A stretch of 64,000 nt of DNA from Larkinella insperata (GCF_026248825.1 NZ_CP110973.1:6345501-6409500), one strand, 5' to 3'. Shown: positions 16,916 through 25,981, counted from the stretch's first letter. Numbers and translations are program-made. The notes: generated by a model from the sequence alone, not told the origin.

Positions 16916-19900
16916 TTACTGCTGGGGCATATACACGCTAAACGTAGCTCCCTGACCAGGCTGGCTGGTGGCTGTAATGGCTCCGCCATGGTTTATAACC
17001 ACCTTCTCACAAATCGCTAATCCAATACCAGTTCCGGCAAACGTGCTTTTACCGTGCAGGCGCTGGAAGACCTGAAAGATCCGGTCCACGTATTTCTCTT
17101 CGAAACCAATACCATTGTCGGCTACATCAATGCGGTAATACGTTTGTGCCGGACGGACGGGCTTCACCAATACGGGCAGATCGCTGGCCGCTACCGGCTT
17201 ACCGTAAATCTGGATGACGGGATGGACGCCCGGCCGGTGAAACTTCAGGGCGTTGCTCAGCAGATTCTGGAAAAGCTGACCCAGCTGGGAGGCATCCCCG
17301 TACACGGTCGGCAAGGAGTCGACCTGCACTGTTGCACCGGTTTCTTTGACAACCAGTTCTAAATCGTTGAGAGCCGTACTGACGATCCGGGTTAATGACA
17401 CGGGCTGGCTGGCTTCCTGCCGGGTTGAAATCCGGGAATACGTCAGCAAATCCTTGATCAGCACGGACATCCGGCCAGCCGCAGCCTGCATTCGTTTCAG
17501 GTGATCGATGCCATCGCCCAGTACATCCCCATAGTGAGCGTTCAGCAGGTCACTGAATGCCTGTATTTTTCGCAGGGGCTCCTGCAAGTCGTGGGAGGCA
17601 ACGTAAGCAAATTGCTGCAAGTTGTCGTTGGACCGCCGTAAATCGTATACGGATGCCTGCAACTGCTGGGTACGCTGCTGAACCTGCTCATCCAGGTCCG
17701 CCGAAAGCTGACGATACCGGGATTCGCTGGCCGCCAAATCCTGATTTACCCGAACCAACTCCGTCACTTCCGTGCATATCTCCAGCACACCCGTGATGGC
17801 ATTGCCCTCGTAATAAGGCGTCAGCAGCACGTTGAAATAACCCGTTTGCACCTGCCCCCCCCGTTGTACGGGTAGGGCTAGCCCCCAGCTCTGATCCGAA
17901 ACTCCGGTTTGATACACCTGCCGACACCGTTCCACCAGCACCTGGTCCCGCAGTTCGGGCAAAGCGTCCACCAGCGGTTTTCCTAGAATATCAGCCTGCC
18001 GTTGAACCAGCTCCAGCATCGATTCATTGATCAGTTCAATGGTCAGGGCTTCGCCTTTTACCAGCAGCATCGCAACCGGAGCCTGCTGTACCAGATTGCG
18101 TAAACGCTCTTCTACCTGCCGGCGCGACTGATTCAGCATAATCTGCGCCCGCACTTTCGTCAGTAACTCCTGCCCCGAAAAGGGTTTAACCAAATAATCA
18201 TCGGCTCCCGCTTCCAGTCCATCGATGCGGGCTTCCTGCCCCGCCCGGGCCGACAGAAAGATGAGCGGAATTTGGGCCGTCGCAGAATTTTGCTTGAGCT
18301 GACGCAGCAACTCCTTGCCGTCCATCACGGGCATCATGATATCGCTCAGGATCAACTGCGGCAACTGACGGCTCAACTGGTCAAGGGCATCGGCTCCGTT
18401 GGTAGCCGTATAAACCGTGAAATACGGTTCCAGCAAGCGGCTCAGATAAGCCCGCATATCGGCGTTGTCGTCCACCACCAGGATGCTCGTGGACTTGCTG
18501 ACTTCATTGTCGGTCGCGGGGGTTTCCGCCAGCGAATTTGACGGTTTATCGTCTTCCAGCATGGTGCTGGCTTCCTTCAGAAACGAATCGGCCAGTTGAC
18601 TCATGCCATTCCAGGTTGACGTTTCCAGAATCTGACCGGCCGGCAGGTGCTCTTTGCCCAATGGCATCCGCACCGTGAAGGTACTGCCCTTTCCTTCAGC
18701 GCTTGTTACGGTTATTGTTCCCGCATGCAGCCGCACCAGTTCGTGAACCAGGGAAAGACCGATTCCACTGCCCTCGTAGGTGCGCCCGCCGGCGTTTGCG
18801 ACCCGGTGGAACCGTTCAAACATATGCGGAAGTTCGTGTTCCGGTATGCCGATCCCCGTATCGGAAACACGCAGAACGGCCGCGTTGTCTTCAGCCGTTA
18901 ATTCAACTTGAATACCGCCCTGAAGTGTGTATTTGAACGCATTCGATAGCAGGTTGAGCACAATCTTTTCCCACATCTCGGCATCGGCATACACCACAGA
19001 CGGCAACGGCTGGCAGTTGACGGAATAATCCAAACCCGCCCGTTCGATGAGCGAACGGAAACTGCTGGACAGATCAATGGTGAGAGCGGTCAGATCAAGG
19101 GGGCGAAAGCTGGCTTTAACCCGGTTGGCTTCAATCCGGCTGAAGTCGAGCAGGTTGTTCACGAGCTTCAACAGGCGCAGGGCGTTGCGGTGGGTGGCTT
19201 CCACCGGCTCTTTATAGTCCGATGCCTGAAGTTCGGCATCCCGCAGTAACTCTTCCAGCGGCCCCAGCATCAGGGTCAGCGGAGTCCGGAACTCGTGACT
19301 GATGTTGCTGAAGAAGGCGGTTTTGGCCCGGTCAATGGCCGTTAACGCTTCTGCCCGCTTCTGCTCCTCCTGATAAGCGTAAACGTTTGAAAAAGCGGTA
19401 TTGATCGTATTTGCCAGCAGTTCGTAGAAATTCAGGTAGTCCTGATCAAGCGCCCGGCGCGGACTGACACCCGCCAACAGGAAACCGACTGGCTGAGCTT
19501 TCGTGGATAGAAAAATGGGCAAACGCAGGGCGGTATGCGGGGCTTCAGGATAGGGTCCGGCAGCCAGGGGGCCAACCCGTTGAGGCAACTCATGGATGAC
19601 CAGTAGTTCGTTTAGATTAGTCAGCCACTCGGTTTGGGCGACGTGTAGTTCCTCCAACCCGGCAGGAACGGCCTGATCGGCCAGCAGACCAACCGTGCTG
19701 ACCAACCGGGCCAACTGCCCTTCTTCGTGTAATTCGTAAAACAGCAGAAAAGGCAGATCAAGGGCAAAGTCAACCGGTGAACGGGCGAAACTGGTGTAAA
19801 TATCGGTATTGGTTTTTGCCTGGCTGGTCAGGGCGGCCACATCCCGCAGAACCTGGGTCCGGCGGGCACTCAGCATTTTGTCCGTTGTTTCGGTGATCGG

Positions 19901-20368
19901 GTGAAAAATACCGCCAACCTCGCCGGATTCGTCCCGGATGGGTGCAAAGGAAAAGGTCATAAAGGCTTCTTCTAGGTACCCGTGCCGATCCAGAAACATA
20001 CGCTGGTCTTTGATGTAGGTTCCTTCACCATGCTGGCCGCGCGTGAAGGCATCGCCCACCACCGGCAACGCCGTTTCCCAGCAAATCCGGAAGTTCTGAC
20101 CCATCGACTCAGGGTGTTTTTCCCCGCAGATCGGGCGGTAACTGTCGTTGTAAATCTGAATGGTTTCGGGGCCCCAGGCAATCAGAATCGGGAAGGTTGA
20201 AGAAAGACACAGGCTGACGGAAGTTCGCAGACTTTGTGGCCAGGTGGAAGTAGGTCCCAGCGGAGTTTTTGACCAATCCATCGACCGGATCAACTGCCCC
20301 ATTTCTCCTCCTCCGGCTAAAAATTGTTCTGACGATTCAGTGCCTGTCCTATGTGAAGTGTTTTTCAA
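16916..20368 (-). CDS. Hybrid sensor kinase with two kinase modules (PAS-GAF-HK-REC-PAS-HK)
   Basis: A 1150-residue soluble sensor kinase. Order: PAS-like domain (about 20-150, with GGGEMGQLIRSMDW), GAF-like region (about 160-330), first HisKA with FFSNISHEFRTPL near residue 357, HATPase with NLLSNAFKYT, receiver domain (about 628-745; phosphoacceptor aspartate in LSDIMMPVMDG near 676), PAS (about 755-880), and a second HisKA with YVASHDLQEPLRKI near 926, then HATPase. No transmembrane segment, so it is cytosolic. The start is TTG, because no ATG exists between the upstream stop and the conserved GGGEMG. It probably feeds the separate response regulators nearby; its signal is unknown. Confidence 0.88.
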   Translation of the reverse strand: MKNTSHRTGTESSEQFLAGGGEMGQLIRSMDWSKTPLGPTSTWPQSLRTSVSLCLSSTFPILIAWGPETIQIYNDSYRPICGEKHPESMGQNFRICWETALPVVGDAFTRGQHGEGTYIKDQRMFLDRHGYLEEAFMTFSFAPIRDESGEVGGIFHPITETTDKMLSARRTQVLRDVAALTSQAKTNTDIYTSFARSPVDFALDLPFLLFYELHEEGQLARLVSTVGLLADQAVPAGLEELHVAQTEWLTNLNELLVIHELPQRVGPLAAGPYPEAPHTALRLPIFLSTKAQPVGFLLAGVSPRRALDQDYLNFYELLANTINTAFSNVYAYQEEQKRAEALTAIDRAKTAFFSNISHEFRTPLTLMLGPLEELLRDAELQASDYKEPVEATHRNALRLLKLVNNLLDFSRIEANRVKASFRPLDLTALTIDLSSSFRSLIERAGLDYSVNCQPLPSVVYADAEMWEKIVLNLLSNAFKYTLQGGIQVELTAEDNAAVLRVSDTGIGIPEHELPHMFERFHRVANAGGRTYEGSGIGLSLVHELVRLHAGTITVTSAEGKGSTFTVRMPLGKEHLPAGQILETSTWNGMSQLADSFLKEASTMLEDDKPSNSLAETPATDNEVSKSTSILVVDDNADMRAYLSRLLEPYFTVYTATNGADALDQLSRQLPQLILSDIMMPVMDGKELLRQLKQNSATAQIPLIFLSARAGQEARIDGLEAGADDYLVKPFSGQELLTKVRAQIMLNQSRRQVEERLRNLVQQAPVAMLLVKGEALTIELINESMLELVQRQADILGKPLVDALPELRDQVLVERCRQVYQTGVSDQSWGLALPVQRGGQVQTGYFNVLLTPYYEGNAITGVLEICTEVTELVRVNQDLAASESRYRQLSADLDEQVQQRTQQLQASVYDLRRSNDNLQQFAYVASHDLQEPLRKIQAFSDLLNAHYGDVLGDGIDHLKRMQAAAGRMSVLIKDLLTYSRISTRQEASQPVSLTRIVSTALNDLELVVKETGATVQVDSLPTVYGDASQLGQLFQNLLSNALKFHRPGVHPVIQIYGKPVAASDLPVLVKPVRPAQTYYRIDVADNGIGFEEKYVDRIFQVFQRLHGKSTFAGTGIGLAICEKVVINHGGAITATSQPGQGATFSVYMPQQ

Positions 20369-20683
20369 AAAAAGCTTTATTGTTTAGGTGGATTGTCAAA
20401 TATAAAATTGTTCAACTTTATTTCCCGGCGTTTATTGGTCCGTTATTTCGCCGATTTTTCAGTTTGCCATCCAGGCGGGAAATTAACCGACTGCCGGCAG
20501 CTCGTAACGGTCTCGCTCTCTACTTATTTCGGCTGTTTTGTTTTTCGCTCCCTCTATCCAGTGGTCAACATCACCTTCCCAACTAACTCCCTGTCAGCAC
20601 TTTACCCCATAGCCTGATACCACCTCGCTGAAAGGCTAAGGAGGTGAGATACCGCTGGTAGTAGGGACCGATGAAAATCGAAG
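20369..20683 (-). other. Gap between the hybrid kinase and the membrane protein gene
   Basis: 315 bases without a gene. It contains the kinase promoter box and a short CACCTC/GAGGTG hairpin around 20621-20646 that has no T-run. Nothing else is recognisable. Confidence 0.5.
20397..20404 (-). promoter_or_regulatory. TATATTTG -7 box of the hybrid kinase gene
   Basis: On the minus strand TATATTTG matches TAnnTTTG. It lies about 29 bases before the TTG start, which gives independent support for that start. No clean -33 box is at 19 bases. Confidence 0.5.
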
Positions 20684-22054
20684 TTAGGGTAGCTTGTTGG
20701 TTTTTCGGTTTAGCTCCTTCTCCAGCTCGCTTTCCTGCATAGCCGTCACCAGCGGTTTTCCCGGGTAGAGCGGACGCCGTTTGCGTTTGAATCGCTTCGG
20801 CCGGGATGCCTTTGCCGAAAGACTATCGGATTTAAGATTTATCGTTCTTTTTGATTGAGCGCGGGCCAGGGAGCGCGGCTGCCGGAGCGGTCTTACGGGT
20901 GGTTCCGCTATCGTAACACTATCCTGCGCGGCAGGAACCACGGGCTTCGCAGGACGCGGTGCCTGCCGCGGAAGGGTATCATTCTGCACGGAGTCAACCG
21001 GTTTCGGCTGAGGCAGGGTACGCCATCTGCGCTTTGGTCGAAGGCTGTCTACCGCCGGTTTTGAAACCAAGCCCGCGTTGTCTCCACTGCCGATCCAGGG
21101 ATATTCTTCACTTTTGGGGAGCGTTAGCGGAACACTTTTACCGATTTCGTAGTCCAGATTCTGCTTGCTGCTATCCAGGGTCAGCAGTCCACGGTTTGAA
21201 GCGGTTGTATCCGTGGCAACGGTTTCTGATTGGCATAAACTGGGGGCAAGTTCACACCGATATAGATACCCCGTAGCCAGAAGCGCCAGCCCAAGAACCG
21301 CCCCGACTCCCATCTTTTGCGCTTTAGTGAACGGTGGCAAACGGTCCTGCACGTTTAGCATCGCCCGAAGAGCCAGCCGCTGGGGCAACCGGTACCAGCC
21401 CGATAACCAGATCGACCGGCCTTCCAGGAAAATATGCTGTTGGCTGTAAGGCGCATCGACCAACAACGTTGCCGTATGCCGGCCCACTTTTTCGGGCGCG
21501 TAGCGGATGTAAATGTAAGTTCCGGTATACGTCGGGGTCAGCGTTAGGGTAGTCGTTGCCGTAGGGTCAGTCCGGCCCGGAGCCAGGGTAAAATAATCGG
21601 AACCATCAACCGACACGATGACGGGCGTATCTGCACCATACTGGCCAATCTTCAGAATGGCAAACGTCTCATTGCCGGGTTCAATTTCATTGAATAGAAT
21701 GGGTGAATCGTCAACCGTCAGTATCGTTTCAATATGCACCGGCAGCGTCATTTCCTCACCGAGTGGATCACGCAGCGTAACTGAACCGCTCAGGAAAGCA
21801 GGCCCGGGAACCAGTAACGTAATGGTGTCGCGGGCGACGTAACTCCCGTCGTCCTGCTTTGCGTAGTGGAGCGTCAACTCCGGTTGGGGGCTTTTACCGG
21901 ATGGAGTCTTCAGTAAATACCCCGCTGATGGGATGATTTGCAATCCCGCTTGTCCGGGGTTAGATTCCAGTACCGACTCCACTGAAAATGTGTATACATT
22001 TTCCTTAAAATGATAGCTACGGATGGTGATGGGAGCTGGTTGTCGAAAAGACAT
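20684..22054 (-). CDS. Unknown single-pass membrane protein with a basic, proline-rich tail
   Basis: A 456-residue protein that I do not recognise. Residues 1-230 look like two or three beta-sandwich modules (repeats of short hydrophobic strands, YIYIRYAPEKVGRHTATLL). A single hydrophobic segment, GVGAVLGLALLATGYLY, lies near residue 255. Residues 280-456 are low complexity: rich in proline, lysine, arginine and serine, with RPKRFKRKRRPLYPGKP near the end. No signal peptide, so the beta part is probably cytoplasmic and the tail outside, or the reverse. The ATG at 22054 is preferred to a TTG five codons earlier. It sits between a sensor kinase and a response regulator, which suggests an accessory signalling role. 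Confidence 0.7.
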   Translation of the reverse strand: MSFRQPAPITIRSYHFKENVYTFSVESVLESNPGQAGLQIIPSAGYLLKTPSGKSPQPELTLHYAKQDDGSYVARDTITLLVPGPAFLSGSVTLRDPLGEEMTLPVHIETILTVDDSPILFNEIEPGNETFAILKIGQYGADTPVIVSVDGSDYFTLAPGRTDPTATTTLTLTPTYTGTYIYIRYAPEKVGRHTATLLVDAPYSQQHIFLEGRSIWLSGWYRLPQRLALRAMLNVQDRLPPFTKAQKMGVGAVLGLALLATGYLYRCELAPSLCQSETVATDTTASNRGLLTLDSSKQNLDYEIGKSVPLTLPKSEEYPWIGSGDNAGLVSKPAVDSLRPKRRWRTLPQPKPVDSVQNDTLPRQAPRPAKPVVPAAQDSVTIAEPPVRPLRQPRSLARAQSKRTINLKSDSLSAKASRPKRFKRKRRPLYPGKPLVTAMQESELEKELNRKTNKLP

Positions 22055-22309
22055 ACGGGTTAATTTCAATGAAGGTATCAGACGGATCGGGAAACGTTAC
22101 TTTCTGTTCTGCGGCTCCGTACTTCGATGCAGCAGACGCAAACCTGAAAGGATCAGTCAGAAAACAAAACAAGTGAAACGGTGCGGAGGAGCGGTACGGA
22201 CATTCAGGTTGCAACAAATCGATCGAACTGTCACCTGCTTTGGAAATGCCAAAGACGGGTGCGCACGGGCCGGGTCAGGAAGCGATGGTTTTCGCGAAAC
22301 GGATGAACT

Positions 22310-22765
22310 TCATAGTTTATTCAGCAAATGCGTAGGCGGTGGGGTGGTGCGTGGTAAGAGTGTAGTTTCATACCAGTACGCCTTCAGTAAAGACATATAG
22401 TTTCTCCACCCCTGCAGATTATCAGGCTTTTTAGTAAAGGCGATCGCTCCACGTTCGTAAGCACGGTTGATTTTATCGCTTGACTCCGATACGGTCAGCA
22501 TAACCACCGGCGTTTTCCCCTTAAACCGGTCGCGGAGTTGGGGCAACAGATCCAGTCCGTCGACGGCCTGCCGCAAATCGATGTCCAGCAAGACGATTTG
22601 GGGCGGGTTAGTCGATTTATCGTCCAGGTACCGAACCGTCTGATCGTAGGAAGCCTGCCAGACAAAACGGGCTTGCGGAAACAGTTCGTTTCCTATTCTG
22701 ACCAACAAATCGTATGTAGGCTGATCATCGTCAATGACCAAGACCTCAAAACCTTGACTTTCCAT
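22310..22765 (-). CDS. Single-domain response regulator (CheY-like)
   Basis: A 151-residue receiver-only protein. VLVIDDDQ has the acidic pair, VLLDIDL carries the phosphoacceptor aspartate near residue 62, VVMLTVSES holds the threonine/serine switch residue, and AFTKKP the conserved lysine. No output domain, only a 20-residue tail, so it probably works by protein contact or phosphotransfer. The ATG at 22765 is preferred to a TTG 11 codons upstream because MESQGFEVLVIDDD fits the family start. It is divergently placed from a second receiver protein and lies near the large hybrid kinase. Confidence 0.85.
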   Translation of the reverse strand: MESQGFEVLVIDDDQPTYDLLVRIGNELFPQARFVWQASYDQTVRYLDDKSTNPPQIVLLDIDLRQAVDGLDLLPQLRDRFKGKTPVVMLTVSESSDKINRAYERGAIAFTKKPDNLQGWRNYMSLLKAYWYETTLLPRTTPPPTHLLNKL

Positions 22766-23156
22766 ATGAATATAGCTGTGACTCAGATTGTAGTCCAAAT
22801 TGTGATAAACGATACGAAATAGTTACTCAAACTTACTAAATATATCGTAAGGCCTTTCATAAAACCAGTAAAGTGCCATGAAGTTTCGGGGATTTTAATC
22901 AATTTAATCTACGACGCTGCTTTTAGGTCGCTCGATCTGGATGATTCCTTGAGCGGGGTGTCAATTCCGTATTCTAAAATTGTTTGTGTAAAGCCTTAAG
23001 TTTTATACCGCTAAATTGGGGCTGACATCCCAATACGGTGGGTTTTACCTGAAATTACTACGTAAGGCTACTGCGTGAAAGTGGCCGCCTTTTTCCTTTA
23101 AATGCCTGTAATTGATTATCTTTACAAGCACTTCGCATTCTATCACTGTACTACGT
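22766..23156. other. Divergent intergenic region between two response regulator genes
   Basis: 391 bases without a gene. A TATCTTTA box at 23117-23124 (one mismatch to TAnnTTTG), 33 bases before the + strand regulator, is the only promoter candidate. A TTGGG...CCCAA hairpin near 23016-23034 has no T-run. This is the natural place for shared regulation of the two regulators. Confidence 0.45.
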
Positions 23157-23585
23157 ATGACTCGTAAAAGGCGAATTTGGATTGTTGATGACAACCCCGA
23201 TTATTGTAACATCATTAAACGAGTATTAACCGAGAACCGTCCTGAATGGGAATTGGTATTTTTTCATGATAGTCGCCAGGTACAAAGCCACCTGGAAAAT
23301 AACCTTACGACTGGCCCTGACCTGCTTGTGATGGATCTCATCATGCCTGAACCCAACGGGCTGTCGATGCTGAACTACATCAAACAGAATCCTCAATTAC
23401 GCACCATTCCAACGATCATCGTCAGTGAGTCGGATTCCGATACCGATGCTACTTTATGTTACCAGGCAGGCGCTAACTCTTACATCGTGAAACCTGGCAA
23501 TCTGGAGGAAGTACGGTACTTTGTAGATGTAACCTGGCAGTACTGGCTTAACGTGGCAGCGACTCCCTCCCACCAAAGAATCTGA
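23157..23585 (+). CDS. Single-domain response regulator (Rcp1/CheY-like)
   Basis: A 142-residue receiver-only protein. RIWIVDDNPDYCNII has the acidic pocket, LLVMDLIMPEPNG the phosphoacceptor aspartate, IIVSES the switch serine and YIVKP the lysine. The family resembles the Rcp1-like regulators that accept phosphate from PAS/GAF hybrid kinases. The ATG at 23157 is chosen because the conserved strand begins there; 15 earlier codons are not needed. With the large hybrid kinase 3 kb away and BLUF proteins downstream it could form a phosphorelay, which is an inference. Confidence 0.85.
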   Translation: MTRKRRIWIVDDNPDYCNIIKRVLTENRPEWELVFFHDSRQVQSHLENNLTTGPDLLVMDLIMPEPNGLSMLNYIKQNPQLRTIPTIIVSESDSDTDATLCYQAGANSYIVKPGNLEEVRYFVDVTWQYWLNVAATPSHQRI

Positions 23586-23949
23586 TCAGCCGCATAGCGC
23601 ATACGCCAGGCAGCATCCCAGCTTCCTCATTTCGCCGATCCCGTGTGCTCTTCTATGCTATTTCATCCACACTCTTTTTCCTGAGAAGAGACGATGGTCT
23701 TGGTTCATCTGCGATGACTCCGCGCTCCGATTATTCATCAACCGATCCTGCCATAACGGTTTTCGCCGATGGTGCGTATACAGGGATGGGTCAGAACGAC
23801 AAGTTTGCCAATTTCTTCTTGCACCGGCCACTCAGGAATGATTAATCGGTTATTGTAGTCTACCCATGCCCGCTTAAATTTGCCGGAATCAGTTGGCCTC
23901 CTTCCCGGAGATCCGCCACTGACTATTTACACGTTTCCGCGCTTACAGT

Positions 23950-23968
23950 CCCGGCAGTTTCTGTCGGG
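23950..23968 (+). terminator. Terminator-like hairpin, copy 1
   Basis: CCCGGCAG, a TTT loop, then CTGTCGGG (one G-U pair), followed by TTCTGTTT. It closely resembles the hairpin at 26293-26311. No gene clearly ends here. Confidence 0.5.
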
Positions 23969-24058
23969 TTCTGTTTGCGCAGATTTTAATCCGGTTTTAA
24001 TACCGGTTAATCTTCCGTTAATTCGCTAATCGTCAGCCCTTATCCTGCTCGTAAATGT

Positions 24059-24066
24059 TACCTTTG
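24059..24066 (+). promoter_or_regulatory. TACCTTTG -7 box
   Basis: Exact TAnnTTTG match, 39 bases upstream of the ATG of the 33-residue membrane peptide gene. The -33 box is not recognisable. Confidence 0.45.
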
Positions 24067-24104
24067 TGTATCAATCATCCACCGTAACTTTACCCTTTTA
24101 ACCA

Positions 24105-24206
24105 ATGCGTCACCACACTTCTACTACGAGCGAATACGCTTCCTGGGCCGTCTTGTTCCTAATGGCTTTCACGGGTGTCGCCTGCATTGCTGGCATCTTG
24201 ATCTAA
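24105..24206 (+). CDS. Predicted 33-residue single-pass membrane peptide
   Basis: A short frame starting ATG at 24105: a polar N-terminus MRHHTSTTSEY, then a hydrophobic segment of about 18 residues (WAVLFLMAFTGVACIAGILI) ending at TAA. This would be a tiny membrane protein with the N-terminus in the cytoplasm or the periplasm. A TAnnTTTG box lies at a suitable distance. Chance frames of this length are common, so the call depends on the hydrophobic pattern and the promoter. It lies between the response regulator and the BLUF genes. Confidence 0.4.
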   Translation: MRHHTSTTSEYASWAVLFLMAFTGVACIAGILI

Positions 24207-24862
24207 GGATTTAGCCTGGCCTTGGCTGTCCTTGAACCTGCGCTCCTGGCTTTGCACTTCTTGCCGGTTTTTAATCGGAGTCTTACGCATCAACCGTCTT
24301 TGCACCGGACCCCTCCGATGGCCTGAGCGTGGTTGTTTGAGACGATAGAGCTTTTCAAGGGCGCTGGTCAATTGCGCCGGTACATTCTGCCTTTTCCTGA
24401 ACGGTTGTCAAGGGATTTTACAGAGCCAAACCTTGCGTTGAGGTTTTATATAATCCGGGATTCCGTCATTCTGCTGTTTCAACTCAGGAAAAGTAACCCC
24501 AGCGATACGTTTCAATGGGCCGGTTCTTCTTTCATTCCATCAGTTTCATCCGAATTACTTTCCTGTTCCTGTTGCGATAAGCGGTCAGCCACGTCGCTCG
24601 CTAAATCGGCAGAACCCGTCCGGCATCGACAAGCTGGTAACCATTCCGCCTTCCCAGTTATCTAGCGACCAATAGCCTTCGTATTATTCAAAATTTCTTT
24701 CGACTGATTCATCTCCAAGACTCAGGTACCTTTTCCTTACTAAAAATCAGGCCAAGCAAACCAATTATTTTGGTTGAGGTTAACATGCTGCTTTTGAAGA
24801 AATGTGGGTACAGAGCGAAAACCGATTACCGTCCTTTCTACGATGCTTAACCTGTTTTGATC
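24207..24862. other. Region without recognisable genes
   Basis: 656 bases. Short frames on both strands have no domain pattern and no convincing start. A minus-strand frame overlapping the 33-residue peptide gene was considered and not accepted. Immediately upstream of the first BLUF gene no exact TAnnTTTG box is present. Confidence 0.5.
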
Positions 24863-25294
24863 ATGGATTACTGTATTGTTTATATGAGTTACTCGAAGGG
24901 ATTGTTCTCTGACAAAACCCTAGAAGACATACTCCAGACAAGTAGAAGAAATAATCAGAGGTCGGGCGTAACGGGTGTACTTTTGTACGCAGATGGCAGT
25001 ATCATACAAGCATTGGAAGGTCCGAAGGAAACCGTCGTAGCCCTCTATGAAACCATCCTTCAAGACCCAAGGCACTGGCACATATCCACGGTATTGAGCC
25101 GCCCGATCAGGCAAAGAACGTTCTCAGAATGGTCAATGGGCTTTCAAGCGGTATCCACGATTGAAATAGAAGACATCAGGAATTTAATCATTACGCAGCG
25201 AGGACGGCAATCCGCAATAATGTACAGTGATAATGTCGTCTTGGGGTTGCTGCAGCTTTTTTATGCGAGCCACTTTCGGAATGCGCCCTCCTAA
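24863..25294 (+). CDS. BLUF blue-light photoreceptor protein, copy 1
   Basis: A 143-residue single-domain BLUF (sensor of blue light using FAD) protein. All residues known to matter for the FAD photocycle are seen in register: Y7 (IVYMS), N31 (RRNN), Q49 in GSIIQALEG, W90 and M92 in EWSMGF. There is no output domain beyond a C-terminal helix ending LGLLQLFYASHF, so signalling would be by partner binding. The start is the ATG at 24863, giving MDYCIVY; an upstream TTG adds only two residues. It is followed 265 bases later by a paralogue that conserves the same five residues. Confidence 0.93.
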   Translation: MDYCIVYMSYSKGLFSDKTLEDILQTSRRNNQRSGVTGVLLYADGSIIQALEGPKETVVALYETILQDPRHWHISTVLSRPIRQRTFSEWSMGFQAVSTIEIEDIRNLIITQRGRQSAIMYSDNVVLGLLQLFYASHFRNAPS

Positions 25295-25558
25295 GCAACC
25301 ATATTCAATCATCTTGCACAGGATCGAACCGCCAGAGTCATTTTACGATCCAGCATATGTTTGGAGCGGACCCAACAGGTATCCCAATTGGTTGGAGCCT
25401 GATAACCTAACCGATGGCTACATACGTTGAAAGAGTTTTAGAGAATTGCAGAGGTGGCGGCTCCGGTTTTATTCACAAACATCGGGGCCAAACCGGTAAA
25501 CGCATCCGAAACCCGGCATCTTCTTTGCCCTAGTAGTTTCGAATTTATTCATTTCATC

Positions 25559-25981
25559 ATGGACTATTGTATTGTTTATTTGAGTTCTTCATCAGGTCTT
25601 TTTTCTACGGATGAACTAACCGCAATTTTGCAGCAAAGCCGTAAAAACAATAGTGCACTCGGGATTACCGGCATTCTGCTCTACTTTAATGGAAGTATCA
25701 TTCAGGTCTTGGAAGGGTCTGAAGAAAAAGTAAAGACTTTATATCAAACGATTAGCCTGGATCAACGGCATCGCGGGATAACCAAGCTTTACAGCCGAAT
25801 CATTGATAAAAGATCTTTTTCGGAGTGGTCGATGGGTTATAAGACTTTAACAGCCAGCCAAATGGACAACCTAAAAAAGATTAATGACGGCGTCAACAAA
25901 AGCTTTTCAGAATCGGCCAACGAAGAGAATGCCGTTTTAGGGTTACTCAAACTTTTTTATGAGACCAACGCCCGCAATTAA
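25559..25981 (+). CDS. BLUF blue-light photoreceptor protein, copy 2
   Basis: A 140-residue BLUF protein opening MDYCIVYLSSSSGLFS, paralogous to the gene at 24863. Y7, N31, Q49, W90 and M92 sit at the same positions, and the C-terminal helix VLGLLKLFYETNARN is conserved. The ATG at 25559 is preferred to an in-frame start 35 codons upstream because the paralogue begins at the equivalent point. Followed by a strong terminator. The two copies differ at many surface positions, which suggests distinct partners or light response rather than a recent duplication. Confidence 0.93.
   Translation: MDYCIVYLSSSSGLFSTDELTAILQQSRKNNSALGITGILLYFNGSIIQVLEGSEEKVKTLYQTISLDQRHRGITKLYSRIIDKRSFSEWSMGYKTLTASQMDNLKKINDGVNKSFSESANEENAVLGLLKLFYETNARN

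Larger units (their letters stand above)
23586..24104. other. Gene-poor region with possible coding remnant
   Basis: 519 bases with no secure gene. On the minus strand roughly 23730-23920 is an open frame with protein-like composition (it contains WVDYNNRLIIPEW and KLVVLTHPCIRTIG) but no usable start codon, which suggests a decayed small gene. A hairpin with a T-rich tail is at 23950-23968. Confidence 0.35.

Noticed and set aside
20621..20646. CACCTC/GAGGTG hairpin as terminator of the membrane protein gene
   Set aside because: It is upstream of that gene's stop in the wrong place for the minus strand reading and has no T-run.
23645..23845. Plus-strand GTG frame with an ADGAYTG motif that recalls an IS5-type transposase
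   Set aside because: Only one short motif matches; the rest has no transposase pattern and the minus strand has a better looking frame. Not enough for a mobile-element call.
24159..24371. Minus-strand frame of 70 codons opposite the 33-residue membrane peptide
   Set aside because: Composition is lysine, glutamine and serine rich with no motif, and the + strand frame there has a promoter-like box. Neither is proven, but this one has less support.
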